This document shows positions 12,566-22,400 of a stretch of 64,000 nucleotides of DNA, one piece after another. Origin of the DNA: Chaetomium olivaceum (lineage: Eukaryota; Ascomycota; Sordariomycetes; Sordariales; Chaetomiaceae); NCBI GenBank assembly GCA_039881045.1, contig JAYWVB010000035.1, forward strand, positions 1-64,000. The letters are read 5' to 3'. How positions within the stretch are numbered: position 1 is the first letter of the stretch; the number at the start of each line of letters is the position of its first letter. Under the pieces are notes generated by a model, which did no database searches, was not told where the DNA came from, and was given only the letters and a program-made list of their open reading frames with translations. A program made the position numbers and the translations under genes.

Positions 12566-14308
12566 ATGGTGGACCAGCCACAACCGACGCCGGATAATAT
12601 TATCCAAGCAGACGACGAGGTGAGTTCACGTGGACATCACGGGTCGAATTGGCTCTCTCTTTCGTTGGTTTGTGTAGCCGACATAGCTAACTGGTGCAAC
12701 AGCAATGGGACAACGCGAGTCTTGATGACGAGGTGGGTGTTTTTACCGGCTTCCGGGGCGTTGGGGAAGTCACCAGCAAACTGAAACATGGCTCGACTCA
12801 CAGGGCGCTGAGGTGGCGAGTTCCGGGAGCTCGATGACTTCGATCACGTCCTCGGTGCTCCGGGGCAAGGTCGAGGATGGGCGGGTGTATGCTGTGTACG
12901 GCAAAGAAGGTATGTCGGTCCTTGGAGCGGCGGGCGCGAAGCAGTATCTAACCGGGGCTAGAGTACGGGATGCCGATGGACGATGTGGAATTGGACAGGA
13001 TCGGTCAGTATTTTCAGAGTTTTTCACCCCCTCAAAGACGATGCGCAGGTTTAAGGAACAAACCCTGGTTGTCATTGCGCAAACCTGCGCCGGGACGAAA
13101 AAGAAGTGGCTGACCTTGGAGGTTAGACATGTGCCACGCCAAGTACTATGCCTTACTCGAAAAGAAGCGCTTTATCGCCCCGATTGGAGAGAACCCCCAG
13201 AGAATCTTAGATCTGGGTTGCGGAACAGGTAAGTGGTTGTTCGCACTGGGCGTCATGCACAGCAAACCCGACTACTTGGGTCCGAAATTAACATGTCTCA
13301 CTTACTTCGTAGGCATATGGTCGATCGACGTTGCGGATATGTACCCTTCGGCTGATGTATGCATAACTAACTAAGTTGTGTTCCCAAGCTGTTTGATCCA
13401 AAGACTTACTTGTGCTACCTAGGTAATTGGGGTTGACATTGCGCCGACGCAACCAGAATGGTGAGTTTAGTCTGTGGTGGCGTCCGATAACTAGCACAAT
13501 TCCGCTGACAGACCCAGGGTTCCGCCAAATTGCCGGTTCGAGCTCGACGATATTGAGCAGGAATGGGCCTGGAAACAGAATTCGTTCGACTTCATCTTTG
13601 CTCGCGACCTCATCCTCTCCATCCGGGACTGGCCTCGGCTCATCGACCAAGCTTACACGTAGGGACACCACCGACGATACTTGCTTTGCACCGCCCGCTG
13701 ACCGCCGCAGACACCTCAAACCCGGTGGCTATCTAGAACTCCATTGCGTGACGGGCCTCCTGAGATGCGACGACAACACCCTACCCAAGGACAGCGCGAT
13801 GCAAAAGTTATCAGACGCCATATTCGAGAGTACGCGGGTATTCGGCACACCCATCGACGATCCAACACGGTGGAAGGGTTGGTTCGAGGACCGCGGTTTT
13901 GACGATGTCACCGAGGTCGTCTACAAGATGCCGTGCAGTCCGTGGGCCAAGGACCAGCGGCTCAAGCTGATTGGGGCGTTTGAGATGGAGAACCTGTTGT
14001 ATGGGCTGAGCGGGATGGTGACGAGGCTGTTCGGGAAGGGGCTGAAGTGGTCGCCGGAACAGGTGCAAGTGTTCCTGGTGGACGTGAGAAACGAGATCAG
14101 GAACCGGAACATTCATGTTTATTGGCCTTAGTAAGTGCTTTATTTACCCCCCCCATCCTTTTAGACAGGTTGCTGACAGCTTCAAAGTTATGTCGTCCAT
14201 GGTCGAAAACCGGGCGGTGGCCCGCCGACATCAGCGCCCCACCGCCGGAGCCAACTCCGCCGACTGCGCCGTCACCGCCAACCGCATGATGTGCTGAGAC
14301 TTGTTTGA
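12566..14308 (+). CDS. LaeA-like SAM-dependent methyltransferase
   Basis: This belongs to the fungal LaeA-like (TAM/UbiE-fold) methyltransferases, some of which regulate secondary metabolism and development. It is not canonical LaeA. Ten exons: 12566..12619, 12703..12732, 12804..12909, 12962..13003, 13127..13228, 13313..13356, 13423..13460, 13518..13658, 13711..14130, 14188..14308, giving 365 residues. All junctions are GT...AG and keep the frame. SAM-binding motif I LDLGCGTGIWSIDVA spans exons 5 and 6, motif II VIGVDIAPTQP is in exon 7, and HLKPGGYLELH opens exon 9. YVVHGRKP in the last exon is the usual family ending; the basic tail after it looks like read-on sequence. The N-terminal 50 residues are acidic and disordered. 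The gene faces away from an O-methyltransferase, which suggests possible shared regulation. Confidence 0.88.
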
Positions 14309-14784
14309 GGCGTTCGGGCGTGTTAGGCGGGTTTGGGGAGGTTCACATTGTCTCGGCAGCTTCCGTTCTGTTCAGCAAGCGACGCATGGCATTTAGCGAA
14401 ACAAGACATAAACGTCCGATTTTTACCTAGCGCTCTTACAACAAGCATATGGTTTCAAGCACATACTACATATATCCCGTTTATTTCTTCACCCAAGCAA
14501 CGGTTTTACACTTATATCAATGCCGATACCGGAATGCATATTGTAAGTGTCACCAGAGAAACAATGATTGTCTAATTATATTGCCCACCCCTGAAGCATG
14601 TCACCTCCGTCCGGGTATTGTACCCCAAGCAAGCCCCACTAATGCCATACAAAAGCAAATGTGGGACAGATGTATAAGTACATACAAGGGAGTGTGCCTC
14701 GGTCTCCCGGTCCTCACACCTTCCCCTCCTTCCCCTCCTTCTCCGCATCATCCTCTTGTGTTACCCCCGCGTCGTGGGGCTTTG
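14309..14784. other. Intergenic region between convergent genes
   Basis: This is the 3' flank of the LaeA-like gene (+) and of the small membrane protein gene (-). No gene was recognised. Confidence 0.5.
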
Positions 14785-14939
14785 TTATACCTTCCCGTCG
14801 AGCATGGTGGCGGCGGCGTATGGCCACCCGAGCATGAGGAGGCCGGCGGGGAAGAATCTGTGGGGTTTGCCGTCGAGTTAGTAGCTATTTTCGTGGTCTA
14901 CGTTTTTGGATGCTGATCTGGGATGCGCTGGGTAGGGTT

Positions 14940-14973
<34 letters not shown>

Positions 14974-15416
14974 GGAGGGGGGGGTAAAAGTTGGGCGGGG
15001 GGGAGAATAGGGGAAGGGAAGGGGAAGGGAAAAAGAAAGGGGAAGGGAAAAAGAAGGGAAGTAAAAGGGGGGAGGGGAAGAGAAAGGCCATAAGAGGGTG
15101 GACATAACAGAAAAAAGGGGCTGCACAAGAAGAGAGGACGGCAAAACCAAAACCAAAAAAAAAAAAAAAAGAAAAGAAAAAAAACGTACACGACAGCCTG
15201 GCTCCCGGCTCTCCGCACCAAGCGGGCCCAGTCGGCTGGTGCTGCGCTGCTGGCCACGGGCAGACGCTGGAAGGGGTGTGGCTCGAAGGAGCGGGCGATG
15301 GCGCGTAGGTTGTGCATGATGGAGAAGTGTTGCGGCCGCTGCCGTTGGATGCCTTGTTGTTGGAGCTGGCGGGCGAGGGTTTGGAGGAGAGGGCGGGTGA
15401 CGGTGCGTGCGGGCAT
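14785..15416 (-). CDS. Small putative mitochondrial membrane protein
   Basis: Two exons on the minus strand, 15416..15190 and 14857..14785, encode 99 residues. The 332-bp intron starts GTACGT and ends CCACAG. The N-terminus is rich in Arg, Gln and hydroxylated residues with no acid in the first 45 positions, as in a mitochondrial presequence. The second exon gives one short hydrophobic segment, GLLMLGWPYAAATM, right before the C-terminus, so the protein may sit in the inner membrane. I do not recognise the family. The second exon was chosen because it follows a good acceptor, restores an open frame and adds a coherent membrane segment. The alternative of reading straight through the intron gives a Phe/Pro homopolymer protein and was rejected. 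Expression evidence would be needed to prove the splice. Confidence 0.6.
14941..14971. repeat. 31-bp G homopolymer within a long purine-only tract
   Basis: An uninterrupted run of 31 G on the plus strand opens an almost pure G/A tract that continues to about 15088, followed by an A-rich run at 15150-15184. It lies in the intron of the small gene at 14785-15416, where the transcript carries it as polypyrimidine. The exact length of such a run is rarely reliable in an assembly. Confidence 0.95.
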
Positions 15417-16598
15417 GTTGATGGCGGGTTTTGGTTTAGATTTAGATTTAGGGGAGTTGTTTGTTTGATGTTTGTTTGGGGGTGTTGGGTGGTGAGGCCA
15501 AGGGCCCTAGGAACTCGACTGAGAGATGGAGGTTGAGTGGCGGGTTGTCGTGTGGTGATGATACAACGTGGGGAGATTTGTATGCCGGTATTAGGGCTGG
15601 CTTGAGTTGGTGTTGATGCTGATGCTGATGTTAAGGATAACAACAAAACTACGGACACGAACTATTCTATTTATCAGGCCTAACACACCACTCATACACC
15701 ATATCCCCACCTACATCTCCCGCCGCAGTCCGCCATCCCCCTTCCCACCCGATGACCAACACCCCCAAGTGCCAGTCATAATCGAGCCATGGCCCCAAAC
15801 CCAGGTCCCGTCCTCTCCCGAAACATGTCCATCGTCTCCAATCCAGGACCCAACCTAGCTAACTTGGAAGTCACGGTGCGGAAAGGAATGAGCCTCCCAG
15901 CAAAAGATGGTGCCAAACCACCCAAAAAGCATCCCATCCCCGCCGCCCTCCAAGCCGCGGCTTACACGGCCACAGCCAATCAGGATGGGCGGTGCCTGGC
16001 AAGACCGTCCGACGTTGGCCTGAGGTGGCACGATTTCGGATGAACTGTGGGCGGATGGCGGCGTGGAGCCAAGACTCGGGCGGGTGGGTACATACATAGG
16101 TCCCTCCACTCCATGGATGGAGGTTCGAGGCTGATCGGGCTGGGCAGTTGAAGGGCGGGCGCTGGTTCGGGACTGTCCGGGGGTTTTCGTGGTTCGATTG
16201 GGAGGAAGGTGATTGGTTGGTTGGTGGGATCAGCTCACTGAGGAAATGCTGTGCATTTTTTTGATGCGGCGGGCTCGGTGGCCTGGACCCATCCATTCTG
16301 GTGCAGATGGCGCTGCGGGTTGCAGTGAGGGCCCGGGGCACCACTTGGACATCGATCGGGCGTGGCTTCCACGTTGTCGGGGCGATCATGCGGGCTGGCC
16401 TGCAGGTTGATCGCAGGGCATCATCCCCTGTGGATTCAGTGGCTCATACCGCTGTCAACAACCCTTTTTTCATGAGTGACAATTTGATACCATAGGTAGC
16501 CAGCGAACATCGCGACAGCCACACCAGAAACAAACAGGACTTCGGCAACGGGGTATCACAATTGTATTTATATTCATTTCCCACGCACGCCCCGCCAC
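15417..16598. other. Intergenic region; one doubtful 84-codon ORF
   Basis: An ORF at 15789..16043 (+) with ATG in a fair context (gagccATGGCC) could encode 84 residues, including a basic KDGAKPPKKHP stretch. It matches no family I know and lies where the 5' region of the minus-strand gene is expected. Nothing else coding was seen. Confidence 0.3.
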
Positions 16599-17816
16599 TT
16601 ACGCCCTTGTCACTGTCGTCCCCTCCGCCGGCTCCAGTAGTTTCCAGTTGCAGACGATCTTGTTCTCCTTAAACTTCGCAATGATGCGGTCGGCGATCTC
16701 GGCAAAGTTGCTGGTCGCCAGCGCGAGGATGGTCGGCCCCGCGCCGGACAGGCACACGCCCAGCAGGCCCGGCTGCGTGCCGGGGGTCATGGACTCGACG
16801 ATCTCCGTCAGCCCGGGGATCAGCGTCTGCCGGTACGGCTGGTGCAGCTTGTCCTGCATCGCCAGGTAGATGAGTTCTGGGTCCGGGGGTGACTGGCCTA
16901 GGGCTACGGGGAGGAGCGCGATACGCTGGAGGTTGAAGGTCTGCGCGCCGCTGGTGTTAGTTGATGTACAGGTTTTTTTCTTTCGCGCCCAACAGCGGGA
17001 TATTGACAGAGAAGGAAGAAATACGTACCACGTCTGGCCGGGGGTATTGCGCCGGCAGCACCTCGCGCGCCTTGGCTGTGGGAACCTCGAACTCGGGGAT
17101 GATGGCGACAGCCTTGATCTCGGGCGCCCAGGGGAACTTGATGTGGTGGCCGATGCCGTGCGGCGGCGACGGCGGCTTCGCGCCCGTATCGACACCGCCG
17201 GCCGGCGCGGGGAGCACCTCACTCAACGGGATCTCCACGCGGGCCACGTCCTCGGGTGTCAGCGGCTTGAGGTAGGTGCCCACGAAGCCGCCAAAAAGAG
17301 CAGCGCCGACGTTGTCCGGGTGGCGCTCTGTTCCGTGTCAGTTGCCAGGTTGCGTATGGCCGGGGTGAAACCACAGCACTCACCAATCATCAAACAAAAG
17401 TCAAACAACCTCTCCGGGGTGAGATCATGCAGCCCGCCGCACTCCTTCCCCAGCATCACCCCCGCCACGACGGCCGCCCCGGACGAACCCAACCCCCGGC
17501 CCAGCGGGATGGGGTTCTTGATGTGGACGTGGGTCTCGGCGGGGAAACTGCGCTGGCCGTGGCATCGCAGCACGTACAGGGCGACGCGGGTGATCAGGTT
17601 GACCTGCGGGTCGAGACTGATCTCATCGGTGCCCTCGCCCTCGCCCTCGTAGGTGATGCGGCAGTTGAGTGGGTGCTCGGATTTGGCCTTGGACCGGTCG
17701 ATGGTGACGTGCAGCTCCAGGTACATGGACAGCGCCAGGCCGATGACGTCGAAGCCCGGGCCGATGTTGGCGCTTGAGCAGGGGGTTTTGATGACGAAGG
17801 ACTCGGTTTGTGCCAT
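16599..17816 (-). CDS. thr1: Homoserine kinase (threonine biosynthesis)
   Basis: This enzyme phosphorylates L-homoserine with ATP to O-phosphohomoserine, the step before threonine synthase. It is a cytosolic GHMP-superfamily kinase. Exons on the minus strand are 17816..17384, 17327..17029 and 16940..16599; introns are 56 and 88 bp. The product is 357 residues, the same length as I recall for yeast Thr1. The GHMP ATP-binding motif PIPLGRGLGSSGAA is at about residues 103-116, and the C-terminal GHMP motif GVCLSGAGPTILAL is present. For the third exon the acceptor GCGCAG before ACC (16940) was chosen. It keeps phase 0 and joins RPDV to NLQRIALLP as in the family, while the upstream AG at 16953 breaks the frame. 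No defect is seen. Confidence 0.96.
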
Positions 17817-19455
17817 GTTGACGGTTGAGTTGGAGAGTTAACGGTTGATGGTGTGATGTTATCGTCTCACTTTTACTCAGTCTTGGTCAATAGTTTTGTT
17901 CTCCTTTTGTGTCGATTTTTCTCCCGGGCTTCGTGGAGGTAAGTTACGAGGTAACCAAACTCACAATCGCTTTGCCTCGCACTCAGGAGGGGGGGAGGCG
18001 GGTGTTTAAGTTTCAAGGTGCCGACCCGATTAGGCTCGTTCCCGGAGTGAGAGTGACTGGTCATTGAATTTTTGCTGGGTCCGGCCACCGATTGCGGAGC
18101 GGGGGTCAACCGAGCGGTCCACCGGCGCAGGGCCCGCGCCCCCCACAGCGCACTGCGGCTACAGCCGGGGCTGCCACCGAGACCGATGTTGAACTCAGCT
18201 AACAGTATGCCGAGTTGGTGACCGACAGACAGACAAGACAGCCTTGGGACTCATTCAAAAATCCCAATTTCGATACCAAAACACTGTATTTTCAACCCGA
18301 CTCCCGGCTTGTTTACTCTTTACGTATTTACACCATCAGAGAACAATCCACACGCAACTATCTGCTGCCCCCCCAACCAATTCTCCCATATCATCAACCT
18401 TCCAGGTTGATAAACAAGTAAACATCAATCACCAACTATTCGTACCGCACCCCTACATCACAGTCTCCCATGACCTCCCCTCCGAGACATTCCCATTTCC
18501 GCATTTCCCCATCCACCTCCTCAAAATCCCCTGCCTCAGTCATCGGTGGTCCAAACGGGCTAGCCATAGCCAGCCTTGCAGCCCGGGAGGCGTTCCAACC
18601 CACGCCCCCCCCCACGCTACGATCCCAACCACACGACCGTAAACAGCAACAGGTCACGGGCACTTTCTCCGTGGAGGGAAAAAAAAATCAGGGACGACTG
18701 TGTACCCAACACGACGCGTAGGTCAGGCGCAGAAAAACAAATCGAGGTTCTTTTTTCTTTCAAGAGTCATAACCCGTCGTAGCCAACCACAGCAACAACC
18801 CCAACAATCAAGAATGAACAGAGAACCAAAAACGGGACAACAAGAGACACGAGGGTCCATCAAATAAATCTCGCCCCCCTTTCCTTCCTATCCACAACTC
18901 CTCGCCCACTTGCTTCACAAGATCGCCGCCACCCCTAGGTAGTTATTCCTATTTCCCAATACCCCCCGCCGTACCCCTCGCAACCCGCCACCCCCCACGT
19001 ATTTCCAACAAACAACACAAATAACCAGCCGCACCTTTCCTAAACCATATCCCGTGATGTGGTCGTGGTCCGCTCGTCATCAGTTGTCCCATCCATCCAT
19101 CCAAATCCACCACCCTGCCACTGTCGTGCCAGGGTTTAAATAAGTCTATATGAAAAAAACAGACACACGAAAAGCTTAACCGCCATCCCGCTCTGCCTCC
19201 CTCCCAACACCCAACCCAACCCAAGCTCCCCGCTCCCAAGATTATATCCACCAGCCCAACATACCCGCATAGTCGGTTGGTCTTGACCACCCAATTTCGC
19301 GCGCTCGCGGTAGGACCAGGGCGAAGACAAGGCCAAACCAGCAGCCCGTCTCTTCATCCGCGCGTCCCTCTCAGCTTCGCTTGTACGGCACGGCACATCC
19401 TCTCTTTTTATTTCCTTCTTTTCTTCGACTTCTGTCCCTTACCCGCCTCCATCCT
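17817..19455. other. Intergenic region; possible small gene at 18470-18780
   Basis: A plus-strand ORF starts with ATG at 18470 (tcccATGACC) and runs 83 codons to 18721. At a run of nine C (18605-18613) another frame becomes more protein-like (RYDPNHTTVNSNRSRALSPW) and stays open to 18782. A small protein of about 100 residues with a homopolymer error is possible. No family is recognised, so I do not call a CDS. The rest, 18790-19455, holds C-rich DNA without a supported gene. Confidence 0.3.
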
Positions 19456-22400
19456 TTAGAAAGTCTCCGTGTCTTGCGAGCCAAAGGTATCTGTATCATC
19501 ACATTCAAGTCAGTCCCATATTCCCACATGACGAGGTAAGGTAGCCCGCCATGTAGCTAGCAGCACCCTAGGAAGACGAGGGCTAGGAAAGGCCCAACGC
19601 AATAAAAACAGATAAAAAAAAAAAGATAAAAAGACTAACCTCTCCGCCTATCCTCCCCCAACCCACCGCTCCCATTCACACTTCCCCTCGACCCCGATCC
19701 CGTCGGCGTCATCGGCCTTGGCCCACTCGGCCGCCTGTTAACCCCACCCGCAGGCGCGGACAACAACGCACCGCTCAAGTTACGGTTCTCCAGCCTGGGG
19801 CTGCTCGCCCCCCCACCCTCGCGGGTACTGCTACCACTGTGGTGACTACCAGCGCCACTGTGGTGGCTTTGGCTGATGTAGCTCGCCGTCGGCACGCCGT
19901 GCGTCATGGTGCCGTAGCCGCTCTCGACGCTGTGGTGGGGCAGCGGGCTGCCCTGTTTCTTCTGCAGCTTGCTGAGCCGCTTGTTCTGCGGCGGGGTGGC
20001 TGCCGCGCTGCGCGTCAACTGGCATGGGCTGGACGGCGGTAGGTCGTTGTCGAGAGCCTCCTTGGGGGGGCGGGGAGGCGGGGCGCCGCCGGATGTGGCC
20101 GTCATAGCGGCTGTGGCCGGGGATGAGGACCAGTGTTGTTGCTGCTGGTAGTGGTCGCCTCCGGAGCCGTAGTTGTCAGTGTGTTGGTGGTGCTGCTGCT
20201 GCTGCTGCTGCTGCTGCTGGCCGTAGCGGTGCAGGCTGCTGACGGAGCCGGCCCAGTCGGCAGACTTGGGGCCGAGGGATGAGTCGAAGCCGAGGGCCTG
20301 AGACTCGAGTGCGGCCTTGAAGCGCTCAGTTTGGCCCTGGCGCGGTTGCGGGTGTACGAGGTTCAGTGAGTCGCGGTGCGCCTTGTACTTGGGATCCTCG
20401 GGCGTCATATACTTGGGGTTTTCCGGTGTCATGTTCATGCTGACCCAGTTGGCGTCAGGCTGCGACGGGGATGACATCTGCCCGTACATCTGGTCGTCCC
20501 GCTCCTGGTGGTATCCCTGGGGAAGATCCGTCTCCGAGAACCCGGAGTGTAGCTTGTCAGTCTGGACGGCCTGGGGAGCGCTGAACTGGTAGTTATCTTG
20601 GTAGTGGTCTAGGGACCCTGAGCGGGACGGCCCAGTGGGAAACTGGGGGGTCTCGTCCTTGCTGGACTGCTTGCTGTGGCGAGACTCTGTCTGCACACCG
20701 CTCGACGTTGTCGTTTCCGACCACCGCGAGATCTTGGGAATGCGGAACCAGCTAGACCTCGACTTCTTCTTGCCGCTCTCTTCCGTCTTGGGAGTGTTTT
20801 CGTTGCTCATCGACGCCTGTGCTTGCGCAGCAGGGGCAGGCGGGGTTGCCAGCGGTACCGAGTTGCCGCGTTGATCCTGGACGGGAGTCATCATGCGCTG
20901 CTCGTCATTCCTCCGCCCGTGATCATATTCCTCCTCGTTGTCTTCGGGCACTGTGCTTATCCTGTGCGCCGAGACCTTGCGGTCGTACCCCGGCTTGACC
21001 GACGTCCCACGGGACTGGATCGAGAGATACCCAGACTGCGACGCATGGCTCGCTGTTGAGGTGCCGGCCATGCCGTCAGGCTCATAGCCGTGGTCTTGCT
21101 CGCTCTGGATCTCGGGCTCCATGTGGTCATATAGTTGCTCGTTGTGGGTGCTCTGGTTTCCCTGGATGCCCGGGGCGGTTTGCGCCTTGAGAACGTCGAC
21201 TTCAGTAAGAAGCTGCATGAGCATGTCCTCAATCCTGCCGAGGTCGTTGGCCCCCTTAGCGCTCAGGCCCTTCAGCGCACGACGGAAAATGCTCCTTCTC
21301 TTGTTGTTGATATCATCACCGTTGATAGTGCCCGCTTGCGAGCCGCCCTGGATCGAGCGCGGGGCGCTGCCGGGGTACGGGCGGGGGCCGTTGATGGCGC
21401 GCTGGACGCTCTTTTCGGTATTCTCCTTGACCTCCGTAATGATAACGTCCTCCGTGTCGGCGAGCAGGCGCTTGACCTCCTCAAAGTTGTTGCGCATCTC
21501 CGTCGCGGAACGGACCAGAGTCACCAGGATCTCGGTGTCGCGCGCACTGCGCTGGGCATCACGAACCATCAACTGAGACAACGTTAGTGACTCGCAAACA
21601 AATGGTAGGAACAAATACTCACGTGCTGCATCAAGGCAATGATGTCCGTAGACTCGATCCTCTCAATGCCAGTGCCAGTCGCGGCATCATACATGGGAGA
21701 GCCCATTCCCTGGGACATGCCGCTGAGGTGCCGGGTGTGTTTCGGGGTGTTGTAGAACGGATCCTCAACGTTCTGGCCGCCAGCGCCCGGGGCAACGGTG
21801 AAGTCCACGCCCTTGCCCTTCGCGCCGCCCTGGAGATCGGGCGTCTTGTTGGGGCCCTGTGAGATATAGCCCTCATCCACTTTGTGACCCATCGGGCTAC
21901 GGGTGCCGTAGAGGTCACCGAAGCCCGAGTTATCGAAACCGGGAAGCAGGTTGGTGTTGAGGCCGGGGATGTTTGCGATGGGGCTGGATCCCTCGTAGGG
22001 GTTGGTGACCAGGGTATCGCGCTTCTTGTCCTCGGACGTCCTGTACCACTCATCATGCTCCTGGCTGGGTTGACGGCTGTGGCTCTGGGCAGCCGCCATG
22101 CCTGCTGCGGCACCCAAAGCCGCGGCACCGACCATACCCAAGTTATGCCCGCTTCTCTGTTGAGGCAATTCCGGCTCGAGGTGGGCCCCGTCCAAGCCGC
22201 GGTACTCCATATCATCGTCACGGTGCTGGGGGTGCTGCCGGGGTGTGGCGTCGCCAGCCCAACGGTCTTCCTCATCGCGGCCTCCCTCGCCGCCGAGAAG
22301 CGATGGGTTAGTGAGTAGGTCATCCTCGTCTTGCCAGCCAATTTCCGGCATCGGGTCATTCAGATCTGGCAGGCCGCTGAAACCCAGCTTTGGCTGCTGC

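Noticed and set aside
14885..15658. 257-codon minus-strand ORF with Phe and Pro homopolymers
   Set aside because: It reads through the leader and polypyrimidine intron of the small membrane protein gene in the wrong frame.
16941..16953. Alternative acceptor for homoserine kinase exon 3
   Set aside because: The AG in CACCAG (16951-16956 region) breaks the frame; GCGCAG keeps phase 0 and the family sequence.
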